A DNA stretch of 64,000 bases, from assembly GCA_010094045.1 (NCBI GenBank), contig ML986781.1, positions 3,201-67,200 on the forward strand, read 5' to 3'. Made by a program: the position numbers and the translations under genes. The DNA is from Lojkania enalia. Taxonomy: Eukaryota; Ascomycota; Dothideomycetes; Pleosporales. The first letter of the stretch is position 1; each line of letters starts with the position of its first letter. A model generated the notes under the pieces. It saw only the letters and a program-made list of their open reading frames with translations, searched no databases and was not told the origin of the DNA. Shown here piece after piece: positions 35,914 to 47,018 of this stretch.

Positions 35914-37374
35914 TGCTCCTTGCGGCTGCAAACGCTACATGAAGGCCACTATGCACGGGAACCGGAAAGCCTCGTTGGCGCCGGACGGGAAATAAGACAT
36001 ATGGCGAGGGAAATATCTACAGTACGATTGTGCTATGTACAGTATGACCGCGGGAGCGCGCGGACCGCCTCGTTGAACCGAACAATGGCCATATGAGGTA
36101 CTTGCGCTTGTCCGTCCGAGGTCGGCAGAGACGGAACGTTTTTGTTTTCAGTGACCGAGCATCAATGACCGAGAACAGATTGCGGGAACGTGATATTCAC
36201 ATGAGGGGCTGGAGATTGTGGGGAGATGAGGGCTGCAATGTGCGCAAGGGATTACTATTCTGAACTCTTCGGTCGGTGTGTATCATCTGTACGGTCGGCT
36301 GCAGTGCAGTTTTGCCTGGTGTTGAGTGCTCCTAGGCAAGGCATCTTATCTTATCAGGCCTCGCTTGCCAGGTACCTAGGTACGTCATCGGCGACTCGCT
36401 GTCTGCGCACCCCAGCATACATTCTAGGACATGTTGCGGAACCGCATGTGGAAGTGAACACCTCAGCCGAAAGGTCTTGAGGATGGATTATTGGGCGATG
36501 GGAGAGTCTATGTGAAGCGGGCCTTGCAGAACGACCAACAGAACGAGCGGCCTTGATGTGGACACGCGACAGCAGCGGGAGGAGGATCTGGGAGAGCCCC
36601 CAAGCCCCAAAACAGCAGGATTGCGGTAGGATACTCTGAGGACAGGATACGCAATTGACGGGCGCCCATTGGCTGTACGGGCGCTGTGCTGCGCTTTCAC
36701 GTCAGGAGTGGTGAACCCCTCTTTTGCCAAAACGAGGTCTCCTGTTCGAAAGCGGGGAAGGCCAGAAAGCCACCTGATGCCGATGCTCGAGGCCGCACGA
36801 CGACTACTACTACTACTACCACTACATCTTCTACTCTCGCCCGGCTTGCAGCCGTCCTCGTACGTGCCTTTCTTACCCTCGTTGCGTGTTCGGTTGAGGG
36901 TCCCGTTGAGCATCACAATCCCCGGTTGGGCTGTGGGTAGGTATACACGACTCGGCCCACTCACGCTAAGCGCATTGCATTCGCGCGCGGCGGCCAGGTA
37001 CGCATACACCCTCTCTAGACGCCCCATTCCTCATTGCTGCGGGTTGTTTCGGAGGAAGAGGCTGGACCTCGAGCTATCTGTCTGAGAACTGTGTCCGCAA
37101 CCCGAGATCGCACCCGCCTGCTATAACTATGTCATCGCCGGCTCTCCTTCACGGCCGCGGCCGTTACAACTGTCAGACCTGGACCACCTTGGATTCGCTA
37201 GTTGCTTCGGGCCTGTATTGTGCAGCTGCTGGACTTGTATTCATACCCCGAGCTGTCCGCACTTGAATTCTTGTTGTTTTTGCTCTTTTTTTGTTTTTCC
37301 GTTCTCGCTATACCTTCGCATTGCTTTCATTCACGGCATACGTTGACATTGTGGGCATCGGTGACACTGACGAC
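35914..37374. promoter_or_regulatory. Upstream region of the carrier gene
   Basis: A 1.5-kb non-coding stretch. CTTATCTTATCAGG near 36346 holds two adjacent GATA-factor core sites (TTATC). The last 200 bases are T-rich and end in CGACATGTCAGC at the start codon. ORFs at 36488-37085 overlap on both strands and lack domains. Confidence 0.5.
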
Positions 37375-38476
37375 ATGTCAGCTTCAACACCATATAAAAT
37401 GCCCGCCTCCCGCGTTGTTGAGAATGCAAAACAGACCAGCGAATCAGTCCTCTCAGACGCTTCCTCCGCCATGAAGTCCGCCGCCGAGAACCCAAAGCAA
37501 GCAACCACCACCTTCCTCCACACTCCCTTTATGCGCGCCGCCCTACCCTTTATCAATGGAGGCATTGCCGGCATGACCGCTACCACTGTCATCCAACCCG
37601 TCGATATGATCAAGGTACGACTACAGCTAGCGGGCGAGGGCGTCAAGACGGGCCCCAAGCCCACGCCCGTGTCAGTATTCAGGGACATTGTAGCATCAGG
37701 CAAGGTGCTGGACCTGTATACGGGTCTGAGCGCGGGTCTCCTTCGGCAAGCCGTGTACACGACGGCCCGCCTCGGATTCTTCGACACCTTCATGAAGACG
37801 CTGACCTCGACCGCCGAGTCCAAGGGAACAAAAGTTGGGTTCAAGGAGCGTGCTGGAGCGGGCCTGGCTGCAGGCGGTCTCGCGGCCATGGTTGGTAACC
37901 CGGCCGACCTCGCCCTCATCCGTATGCAGTCCGACGGCCTCAAGCCCGCTGCCCAGCGCGAAAACTACAAATCCGTCATCGATGCCCTTCTCCGGATCTC
38001 TAAGAACGAGGGCGTGCTGCGGCTATGGGCCGGCTGCTACCCGACTGTCGTGCGCGCCATGGCCCTCAACTTCGGCCAGCTAGCTTTCTTCTCCGAGGCC
38101 AAGAACCAGCTCAAGGGGACGTCGATGTCGGGGCGCTCGCAGACGCTTACGGCGTCGGCGATTGCGGGCTTCTTTGCCTCCTTCTTCAGCTTGCCGTTCG
38201 ACTTTGTTAAGACGCGGCTGCAGAAGCAGACCCGGGCGCCGGACGGCTCGATGCCGTATAGAGGTATGTTCGACTGTTTCAAGAAGGTTGCTAGGGAGGA
38301 AGGGCTCTTGCGCTTCTATCGCGGGTTCGGGACGTATTATGTTAGGATTGCGCCGCATGCGTAGGTTTTGCCCTCCTTTCTCTTTGATTTGAGGTGTTAT
38401 AGTAACTGATTACTGACGATGATATAGCATGGTGACGCTCATTGTGGCGGATTACCTCGGCTTCATCACGAAATAG
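37375..38476 (+). CDS. Mitochondrial carrier, 2-oxoglutarate/malate type (344 aa)
   Basis: Exons 37375-38360 and 38428-38476 join in frame (intron GTAGGT...ATATAG) to 344 aa. Three mitochondrial-carrier repeats each start with the signature: PVDMIKVRLQ, PADLALIRMQ and PFDFVKTRLQ. The second repeat has Ala-Leu-Ile in place of the usual x-x-Lys, as in the oxoglutarate carrier (OGC/SLC25A11) branch, and the order of motifs (LYTGLSAGLLRQAVYTTARLG, NYKSVIDALLRISKNEGVLRLW, GFGTYYVRIAPHAMVTLI) fits that branch. The expected role is exchange of 2-oxoglutarate for malate or related dicarboxylates across the inner membrane. The N-terminus is extended by about 55 residues before the first helix, longer than animal OGC. 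A dicarboxylate-carrier specificity is the main alternative. Confidence 0.92.
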
Positions 38477-39282
38477 GAAAAGCGGACCAACAACTTAGAA
38501 ACTGCGAATGCAAATAAAAAACGCAAATACGAAAGACTAAGAAAATACGAGAGATGTAAACGACGGAATCATGAATGCCATGTAAATCGAATCGAATCGA
38601 TACAGCGAAGCAAATAGGGAATGGACCCCTCTGTTCTCTTCCCTTTTTTTTTTTTAGGGTTTTATCTATGTTGTTTGAGCCACAGGAGTAATTCTCACCT
38701 TACCCACCCCTCCTAACTTTTTCCATATCCACACCATCATCATCTATATAGCATTTTCCAGTCTATAGGCGTTTAGGGAAGGGGGGAGGATCCCAGTCTA
38801 CGGATTGGCTGGTCTTGGCTCTTTATTTCTTGTTTGTGTTGTTGAGATGCGGGGTTGGATGGGAGAGTGGGAGAGGATGAGCATCTGGTGATGTCTCCAT
38901 TGCGCTGTCCCGATGGCTGTCGAGCCCGCGGCGAAACGCTGTACCTACTTATACGATATAGGAATGCGAATGCGGTGTATATAAAGATTGTCAAGATGGG
39001 ATTTCCGAGCGAGGCGTGAGGTTTTTGTGTGTATTGGAGACTTGGTGAACTAGCTGTATATCTGTATCAACCGGCTACGAGGCCTCCATTTCTTGAGGGA
39101 TCTGCCCCCAATTTTGGGGCACTGTAGCCGCCTGTGCTACAGATGGGAGCCGGAAAATCTTCCTCTAGTCTCAGCGAAGGTGCCAAGCTAACGATATATT
39201 TCTTACATAATTAGGGCCCTATATAAATACGTTCCAAACTCCCATCAACTATCCATCTTCTTTTCTCCATTTATTCTTCTCC
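38477..39282. other. Intergenic
   Basis: The 3' flank of the carrier with an A-rich then T12 tract near 38645. A TATA box (TATAAATA, 39222-39229) lies about 55 bases upstream of the small ORF at 39283. Confidence 0.5.
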
Positions 39283-39540
39283 ATGTCGTGGTTTCGCTGG
39301 TTTCACCCTATCCCTATCATAGGGACAATCCCGGTAAGTGCTTGGTACATTCTCATTGCACTGCTACTTCGTTTTGCACCATTCCTTGGTCGCATCTCTC
39401 ATCTCCAGTCCGTTTTGCATCTCCTCCAAGTTACCCTTTCTGTGCTGGCTTCCACCTGGAAATGTTCTCGACCGGTTACTCACCAGCTCTCCGCCCTTCT
39501 CTTCTCTCCACCCAGCACAGTTTCGAGCCTGTCGACGTAA
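39283..39540 (+). CDS. Possible small hydrophobic protein with an optional 75-nt intron
   Basis: The ATG lies about 60 bases downstream of TATAAATA and after a pyrimidine-rich leader. The unspliced frame gives 85 aa with a hydrophobic stretch (SAWYILIALLLRFAPFL). A consensus donor GTAAGT at 39334 and acceptor CTCCAG ending at 39408 would remove exactly 75 nt without changing frame, deleting that hydrophobic segment. Promoter and splice signals argue for a real transcript. There is no known family. Confidence 0.35.
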   Translation: MSWFRWFHPIPIIGTIPVSAWYILIALLLRFAPFLGRISHLQSVLHLLQVTLSVLASTWKCSRPVTHQLSALLFSPPSTVSSLST

Positions 39541-41444
39541 AGGCTCCAGCTGATGAGAGATTATAGTGTTTCACCCGAATACGATCTTCATTCCCACAAA
39601 TGAGCCGTGTACGCCTTCGAAATTGCTGAGTCGTAGAGCGGTCACCGTTGCATTTGAAGGCGTAGACTAGCCCCTAAATTTCCAATCTCCAACGGTGGAT
39701 CCGAAGCCCTTTTCCAATCAGCAAGTCTTAATTGCTCTAGATCAGGGCCTCTATGCAACTCCGCCCATGCTGCCACTGCATCATTCTCGGAGATGCGACT
39801 GATTCGGACTTGGATCTCTCCCCAACAACAGCTCATATATGCTGTGGATCGCATTGCCTTGCATTACCAGAGACCAGCCTGCCACGGGATGCCTTGTTCT
39901 GCATAGTTTCGCGGCCCAGACTGCTGCATACATGAATTCAAGGCGCTGGAAGGTGGATCCCGAAAGACAGCCGATGCCAACGCTGGTTAAGCGGAGGCAG
40001 GGCTAGACGGCGAAGACTGTCACAAGGTACAGCGACCACCACGGACCAAGACGTTCTCATGCACGAGAAGCATGTTGTGGACTACGCTCTATCCTGATTC
40101 ACAATCACTAAGGTTTTAACCGAGGGATGGCCTAGAGGAAGCATTCCGTAGAGTCTCCTTACGCCAGGCGCCTCGAAGGTGTGGATGACGGTTGTCATGA
40201 GCACACCTATCGCAAGTTGACCGCCTTAACTCGTGCTAGATTTGAGAACAATCTCCCGACCGAGCATTTCGCTCTCATCGTCTGGAACTGTCTCTACCTG
40301 GTGAACCCCGTAGCAGGGGCAGGATCCTTCGCACCAATCGATCCTAGGTAGATTCTGAGGCCGGCCCCACCATCCCCTGAGTATTAGTGTAACATACGAC
40401 AGCCAATTGCGAGGCATGGATCGATCCGGCGCATGCATGACCAAGCTACCGTACAGGAAACTGAGGTGTTCTATTGATGATTATCACAGAAAGGACTCAG
40501 CTCCGAACCGTATCCGTACATTTGGGGGCCGTGCATCGACGTAGAAGGAGGTATAGGATGCCAATGCGGACACCTATATGATAGGGCGGCGTTCTTGGAG
40601 GAGTGCTGTTTAGGGAAGCTTGCGAAGGATAACGGAGACCATCGCAATGAAATCTCGAGAATGGAGGGATTTTCAGTCTGCAATACTTCCTGCTTGGATG
40701 GGAATGCAAAGATAGTTGAGAGATATGGGAGCGATGGCCGTCAGTACTTATGCCCACCACGATGAGAGACTGATTTCTCTCCTCTTCCTCTACTTGACTT
40801 CTGCCAGAGTACTCACCATCCACTGTAGCCCCTCCCCTATCTTCCCCTTTTCCAAGACTCGCGACGCAGCTTCATTCCGAAAGTAATAGGAGTCTCCGGA
40901 AGATGCGATACTCCTAGGTTCCCGGCCGATCTCAGGAGGTTGCTCTCTCGAGAATATTAGACCAGTGATGCTTGTGGAAGCCAAAATCATTCGCGGCCTG
41001 GAGATACTGAATCGTGTTTGGATATATTTCCTACTAGACTATGCATTAAAGACTGACGGAGAGCAGATTCTAGCATAACTAATATCTCCTAGAACGGGGA
41101 TACTAGATCGTAACCTCATACCTCTAGTATTGAATTGTGACTGGAACCCAGAGTCCCATAGCAATGAGCTGCTCGTCGATTCCATACAAGACGCTCCGGT
41201 CGTTTACCCAAACCATCAGCATTAGGCAATAGTCCTTCACTAACAAGTTGCAGAACAAAAATCTCAATCCACTTAATATCTCCGAGGCCGAGTACGCAGC
41301 TGTTAGCGCTTCATGTGGAGTACCGGGCGATTTTGTGCCGAAAATTGGGTACCTTAGTTACATTTCCATCTATCAAAATGTTATATTTTTAAGAACGCGT
41401 ATCAGTCTATCGCCTGAATGATGTACGTGTCAACTAGATATCTT
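39541..41444. other. Intergenic, no supported gene
   Basis: Only short ORFs, overlapping on both strands, with no domains. No RNA gene was recognised. Confidence 0.45.
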
Positions 41445-42827
41445 CTATTCATCCTCATCTTCGTCACCGGAGCCCAAGTCTAGCACGATCGATTGCTGTG
41501 TTACAGGGAAAACGTCATCGGACGGACTCCTGCTCTCCTCTGCCGTTCGTCTTCGAGGACTAACGTCATCTTCCATATCGCTCTCGTCTGCTCTACGTGC
41601 TTCGATGGCTTGCATTCGTTTGATCTTACGAATGAGGATAGGATCGGGGGCCAGATCATTGGCAGTGAGCAACTAGAAAATATAAATTAGCGAAAGAGGA
41701 TTGCAGGCATTGTTTAGAATTCATACCTGATCACAACCAGCAACTGGGCACTGTATTGCCCTCTCACCCTGTCCCCTTCCCACTCCGCCGCCGACCCTAA
41801 TATTACTCCTCCGAATAAAGTCGAGGACGTGGTCCATCTCGAAGCTATGCGGGCATTTCTTGCTCGTGTATGGTTCTACGAATGGCTGGAGAGTTAGTGG
41901 GCAGCGGGTGCTTATGGTCGCCTTATCTATCACAATATCGTCGTCCTCGTCTGCGCCGTTCAATGCAGCAGTTATCCCCGGCGCAGGCGATCCGGTCTCA
42001 GTGAACCAAGTATCCGGGTGCTGCATGGGCGGTCCATTGTCTCCATACTTGGCATCGTGCACCATCTTCTTGAAGCCGATGTAGGCATTGTTTTTTGAGT
42101 AGCGGGCACCATGCGAGAAAGTGAGGTATTCGGTCTTTCTGCGCTGCAGACGCTCAGCATACATCTCGCTAGTGCCCGTAAGAGCAATTCTTTCCATATT
42201 TAGTGGGGTTGGTCCAGGGCTTGACCCTTCGTCCTCATCCTCATCCTCTTCATCCTCCGCCTCGCCCCTCCCCCGCTTCCGCTGAGACTGGGCCTCCGAC
42301 TGCGATCGCTGAGTCACCTGAGTTGTGTATTCATCTCTCAGCGCTCCGGGTGCATGTCCTCGTAACCAATTGATGCTCTCCTCTAGCCTCAACAGAGCCT
42401 CACCTCCATCGATAACGCCCCGCATCCCCTCCTCAAGCCTCTTGGTCATTTCATCGACCTGTACTCGCAACTCCACTAGCTCTCGCTCCTCACCATCTCT
42501 CTCGTCGATATGCTCGCCCTTCTCCCACTTCTTCCGCCGCCGCTCAACCCGCTCCTCTCGTTCCCGCAGTCGGTCATTAATCAGGCCTGCAGCGTCCGTC
42601 ACGAGCTCCTCAGCTCGCTTGTTGTGCTGGGATAGACTGCTAGCGGTCTGCCTATCGTAGACGGCGGCAAGTTGGCTCTGGGCACGCCGATTGAGGGGGT
42701 GCGAAGGCTTTTGATAGGGCGGAAGTCTATCTGCAGGAGCGCCCGCTCGGCTCGGCCCCGGTGTTGCGGCGATGGCGTGCCGTGATGGTGTCGGTTGGCT
42801 TGTATTATAACGGTGGCGTGAGGCCAT
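41445..42827 (-). CDS. NSE2: Nse2/Mms21-type SUMO E3 ligase (442 aa)
   Basis: Exons 42827-41727 and 41672-41445 join in frame across a 54-nt intron (GTATGA...TTCTAG) to 442 aa. The C-terminal SP-RING reads TRCPLTLQPF, KKCPHSFEMDHVLDFI and IQCPVAGCDQ, with the intron immediately after CDQ. This spacing is that of Mms21/Nse2 rather than Siz/PIAS. The N-terminal half has a Ser/Pro-rich leader, then long charged helices (about residues 70-180: RLREREERVERRRKKWEKGE, LRVQVDEMTKRLEEG), which match the coiled-coil that docks Nse2 on Smc5. Two acidic tracts follow (DEEDEDEDE; GSGDEDEDE at the C-terminus). The known role is SUMO ligation in the Smc5/6 complex during DNA repair. The N-terminus is longer than in yeast. 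Confidence 0.9.
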
Positions 42828-43497
42828 TGTTTAGGGAGGGTTGAGGCATTGGTTGTGGAATCAATGTGTGGTGTGGTGGCGGTAGAAGTTGAACCTGTTC
42901 GCGGCGTAGGAGACGCGCCGTAGGTCCGTGCGTCATTAGTGCATCTCGTGGGCACGTGATGGTTTTCACTCTAATCTCCTTGCACGTTCCTTCCTTTGCT
43001 CTTCGACAGATTCCTTAAAGTTATAATAATGTCTAGTTGAGATTTGTATGCTTAAAATTCGCAGAGTAGAGCAGATGGATTTAGTTTTGAAGTGCATCTT
43101 CCGTCGGACATTTCTCTTTTGGCAGACTTGTAGCCGCCGTCGAGATTCCGCATAATCGTCGATTTACAACGATTGGCGTAGCCTTCTTCCGTATTCCGTA
43201 TATATTGTTTGGCAGAATGCTCGCCGCAAGGCTGTACATTATCTAACAGTATTGTAATGAACGGATGAAATTCATGTGCTTCATCCTCGCCGCAATCCCT
43301 TGGGGCGGAGAGCGTCTTTATACATCAAGGAACAATGGAACTAGTGTATTATTTAAAGCCAGAGTCGATGCACGATGAAAGCTTACAATTTATCTCTAAA
43401 CCCTCTTTCAGTCTAGCTTTATCTTTTCTCTCAGCACTTTTTCTTCATTTTCTCCTATTCTTTTCCAGTCCTTGCAATCATCACAACTTTTGCCAGG
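42828..43497. promoter_or_regulatory. Divergent intergenic region
   Basis: A 670-bp gap between the divergent NSE2 and the GH76 relic. The right part has a T-rich leader (TTTCTCTCAGCACTTTTTCTTC) typical of a fungal 5' UTR, so the GH76 copy may still be transcribed. Confidence 0.45.
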
Positions 43498-45223
43498 ATG
43501 TGGCGGAGTAAAATGTCTATCAGTTTGATTATCCCTCTAATCTCTTTCCTAGCTCCCGCTCATGGCTACTTAATTCATGGACAAATCTTCAATCCGGAAA
43601 ACATAAGTGTCTTGAATATCAATCAGAATTATTTTCTCTAATACTATCTAGCGATGATAGTAAAGGCCGCCAGACGCAATGCCGAATCTATCATCAATGA
43701 ATTCTACGAGAAAAACCCTTCTAACACTTCCATCGGGCTCTCCTTCTCTAAACCTGCTGAACTTGGAGGCGATGAACTCGTTTGGGATCAATCGGCGGTG
43801 GTATGGGACAGTATCATTGCATACTCGAGCTTGACCGGTGATACGCAATTCAACGATGTTGTAGCCGAGGCATTGCATGTGCAGAGTGGGGAAGGGAACG
43901 ACTTAATACCTGTAAACCAGACTAATATTGGTAATTTTAGTGTCGTAGGTTGAGTTAGTGTGATACTTCCACTATCGTCGGCTAATGCATGGCCAAGGAA
44001 ATGCAAATCAAGCTGAGTGAGGTCTCCTCACTTTATCAGCAGCTGAGCTATCTTTTCCAAAAGCTGTAGACGGAAAGCCAACATTCCTACGACTTGCCCA
44101 GAACGTCTTTAATTCCCAAGTAGAGCGCTGGGATAATTCTACCTGCGGAGGTGGACTCCGTAACGCGATAGTTGATGATGATGAGAACTCCCTTAATTGG
44201 GAGTTCAAGGGCAGTCCCGCAAACTCGAATTTCTTCTTAATGGCTGACAGACTATATCAGTTGATGAAGAATAATATTTATTCATCATGGGCGGAGCGAA
44301 TGTTTACTTGGGCTTTGGGTTCAGATCTGATTGATGCTTCAACTGACAGGGAGAGCTGGAAGATAAACGATGGTTTGAACATAATAGATGAAAGTGACTG
44401 TAAGATTCTAAGCCTTGACGCAGCCAGCAATACTATAGGACGCTGGCTCGAGGGCACTGCCATCATGTTCAACTCTGTAAGTCACCTCCCTTGCTACCTT
44501 CACATCCACACCTCCCTTTTTGTGCATGTCGCAACTGACCGCTCCATTATTTAGACAAATGGCGCAGAACCCTGGCGCTATCGTCTTGGAAACTTATCGT
44601 TAGCAACCGACACCTATCTCTCACCTAACACATCCACAATTGACAATCCTTGTCCACCCGACTTTAGGGACCAGCCCGACTGCGGCTTATTACAAACCGG
44701 GCGATATGCTCGCTCACTTTTCTGCTCCATATTTTGGACTCAACGATTCGAAAACGCCAGCAATGGCAAAGATCTAAAGGATCAGAATCAAGAATTCACA
44801 AAACAGCTCCAGCGCTCCGCTGTTGGAGCAATTGGCTCGTGCAGTGATACCAATTCGTCGGGCTCTGATTCAGACGAAGCATTCATATTTAACGCTTATT
44901 GCGGGACAACATGGGAAAACGGTTCAGCGGATTACAATAAATCAGGCTTTGTCAACAAGGCTACTAAGAGCGTTATAAATGTGGCGACGAGTTTGGAAGT
45001 CTTTCAGGGTAGGTTGTGGAAGATGCCTAGGGATTTGGTTCTGGAGGCGGCTGGCAATGCTAATGAGACTCCGAGTCCGACGGCCGGAAATGGAGATGCG
45101 ACGAAGCCTACAAGTACAATGGCACCAAGCGAGATTCCTAAGGGAGCGTCGGGCCGAATTGGTGTAAGAGGTTGGTTTGTGGGTGTAGTGGTGGAGTTGG
45201 TGGGTGTTACTTTAATGCTCTGA
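43498..45223 (+). pseudogene. Degenerate Dfg5/Dcw1-like GH76 alpha-1,6-mannanase
   Basis: Best model: exon 43498-43606 with a signal peptide (MSISLIIPLISFLAPAHG), exon from 43652, a disrupted junction near 43930-44030, exon to 44476, and exon 44555-45223. Family features are clear: AVVWDSIIAYSSLTGDTQFND, RWDNSTCGGGLR, AERMFTWALG, and CGLLQTGRYARSLF. A hydrophobic tail (GWFVGVVVELVGVTLML) fits a GPI-anchor signal. Dfg5/Dcw1 proteins cross-link GPI proteins to wall glucan. The catalytic GNDDQAFWG motif is represented at 43997-44023 by codons reading G-N-A-N-Q-A-E-stop-G, so both catalytic Asp are gone and Trp is TGA. An alternative splice (donor GTAATT at 43931, acceptor ending at 44020) would skip the stop but also the Asp pair. 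It is either a pseudogene or a non-catalytic paralogue. Confidence 0.8.
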
Positions 45224-47018
45224 TGTGGTGCGATTTTTGGATGATCAGTCGAAAGACATGAATTCACGATATCGTTACTTAGAGTTCATATACTTCCTAT
45301 AGTGAGTAAAATGTGTAAATTTGACATTGTGTATTGATTTGGAATCATGCTCTCTGTCGTCGAGTACACTAGAAACGGTCAACTCCCCTTCCCAAAGCAA
45401 TAACGTCGGTGGCTTTCCTGAGCTATCATGTCTCCATCATCAGCTTGCATATTTTGTAAACAGTATCTGCTATTAAAGTAATCACTTGTTTTGTTCTATT
45501 CATATTCTAGGTCGGATATAAGCTTACCACGCGTGGTCGATCCCCTAACCAGATTTAAGGCTTAATAGATGTACATGTGTAGTAAAGGTATTCTCTATCA
45601 TAAAGACATCAAAGAAAGCTCTATGGGGCCGTGATCAATTGATCCTTCTCATCCCATACTACTCTATCGGGCTTGTAGATGGGGCATAGCTGGGTTCTAG
45701 GCTATCTTGTTTTTGTAATGATCTAGATCAGGTAAGTTTCAGAGGGGGTTATGTGCAATTGAGTTAGTGGCTACTGTCTCGCTCCCCTGCATGTAGCTGC
45801 TTAGCCTAGAAGGGTTTACTAGAGAACACAACTGAGGGCCTTAAAGGAGATAATACCGCCGCTTAGATTCACATGCGTATTTGAAACAAGGGCGTATCCG
45901 CTAGTCATCTTTGTCTAGGGTCTCCTCAATTTAGGTTTAGCGCTGTCCCTGCCTTTTTTTCATATCAGACATCGCTCCTCGCCTTATCAATCCGCTGCTC
46001 CTAAAGTCTATAAAATGCTCGCCCTCTATTACCTCGAAAACCACCGCCGCCTCGCCGCCTCCGCAATCTCCTAGTTTGCCTCTTCCTCCGCCTCCGCGAT
46101 CTCTACGGAAGCCGCCTCGTTTTTTATCGCCGCCTCCAGTCTGCCCAAAAGCCACCCGGTCCTATTTTATTACTATCTCTATGCCCACTAGATATGGTGT
46201 TACATGGATGAGTGGGCCAGTCCGGACAAAATGTACAATATGTTACGTAAGACCAAGTTTACGATAATTGCGGTGTTGAAGAAGGTTGAAGGCTACAAGA
46301 TAGATTCGCTGAATAATAAAGGGTAGTAAACCTAGCGAAGTAGGCTAAGCTACAAGCGTTCCCGATCCTTACTGAGATTTAACGAGCGCCTCTACGTCAT
46401 TTACACAATTAAAGGGTAATATGATAGGTAATAAAGAGCGTCTTGTGGCGAATATTAATAGCCATGATTACTAGCGTGTCCTAACATCGGTCGGCACTAG
46501 AACTGAGACAGTAAAACGCCTACGCTAAGTGTTCTAGCAGATGTGTACTAAAGTTACTAGAAAGTTACTGTCCAAGTAAGCGCTAGCTAGCTAGAGAAAG
46601 AGAACTCTTGTTTTTTTAGAGACTGCTAAGAAATAGTAGAAAGACTAAAATTGGCCCAAGCCGTGGAGGTGCGGTTACTAGTGATTGGAAGGGGGCAGAC
46701 GGGGATCCATGTCAGCGCTTTGACAGCACCCTCGATTGGCTAGGACCTGCCCCAATGAACGTCAACTCTCATTCCTTCATAAGCATTGCTTACACAGTTT
46801 ACGTCATTCCACATTTACATTAAGTCAATATCCTACTGGAGAAGATACACGTGCTCATCAAGGGCCTCTAAGCGATATCACAAGAATGTAGGCTTAATAC
46901 ATCAAAGGACTATGAACTCAAACTACTGTACAATGACAGACATGCGCTCATTGCCCGAAACCACTACCGAGGAAGGGGGAAAATAAAGGAAAAGATAAAA
47001 TAAAGCAAAATGCCACAT
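45224..47018. other. AT-rich intergenic, probable element remnants
   Basis: No intact gene. A minus-strand ORF at 45937-46155 is Gly/Arg-rich (GGGDKKRGGFRRDRGGGGRG) and might be a piece of a retroelement gag, but without a zinc knuckle I cannot support this. Several short inverted and TA-rich stretches occur. Confidence 0.35.

Noticed and set aside
37308..37943. 211-aa minus-strand ORF under the mitochondrial carrier
   Set aside because: The plus strand carries all three carrier signatures; the antisense frame is a by-product of its GC-rich codons.
45937..46155. Gly/Arg-rich minus-strand ORF as a retroelement gag
   Set aside because: No zinc knuckle, protease or reverse transcriptase sequence nearby. 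Composition alone is not enough.
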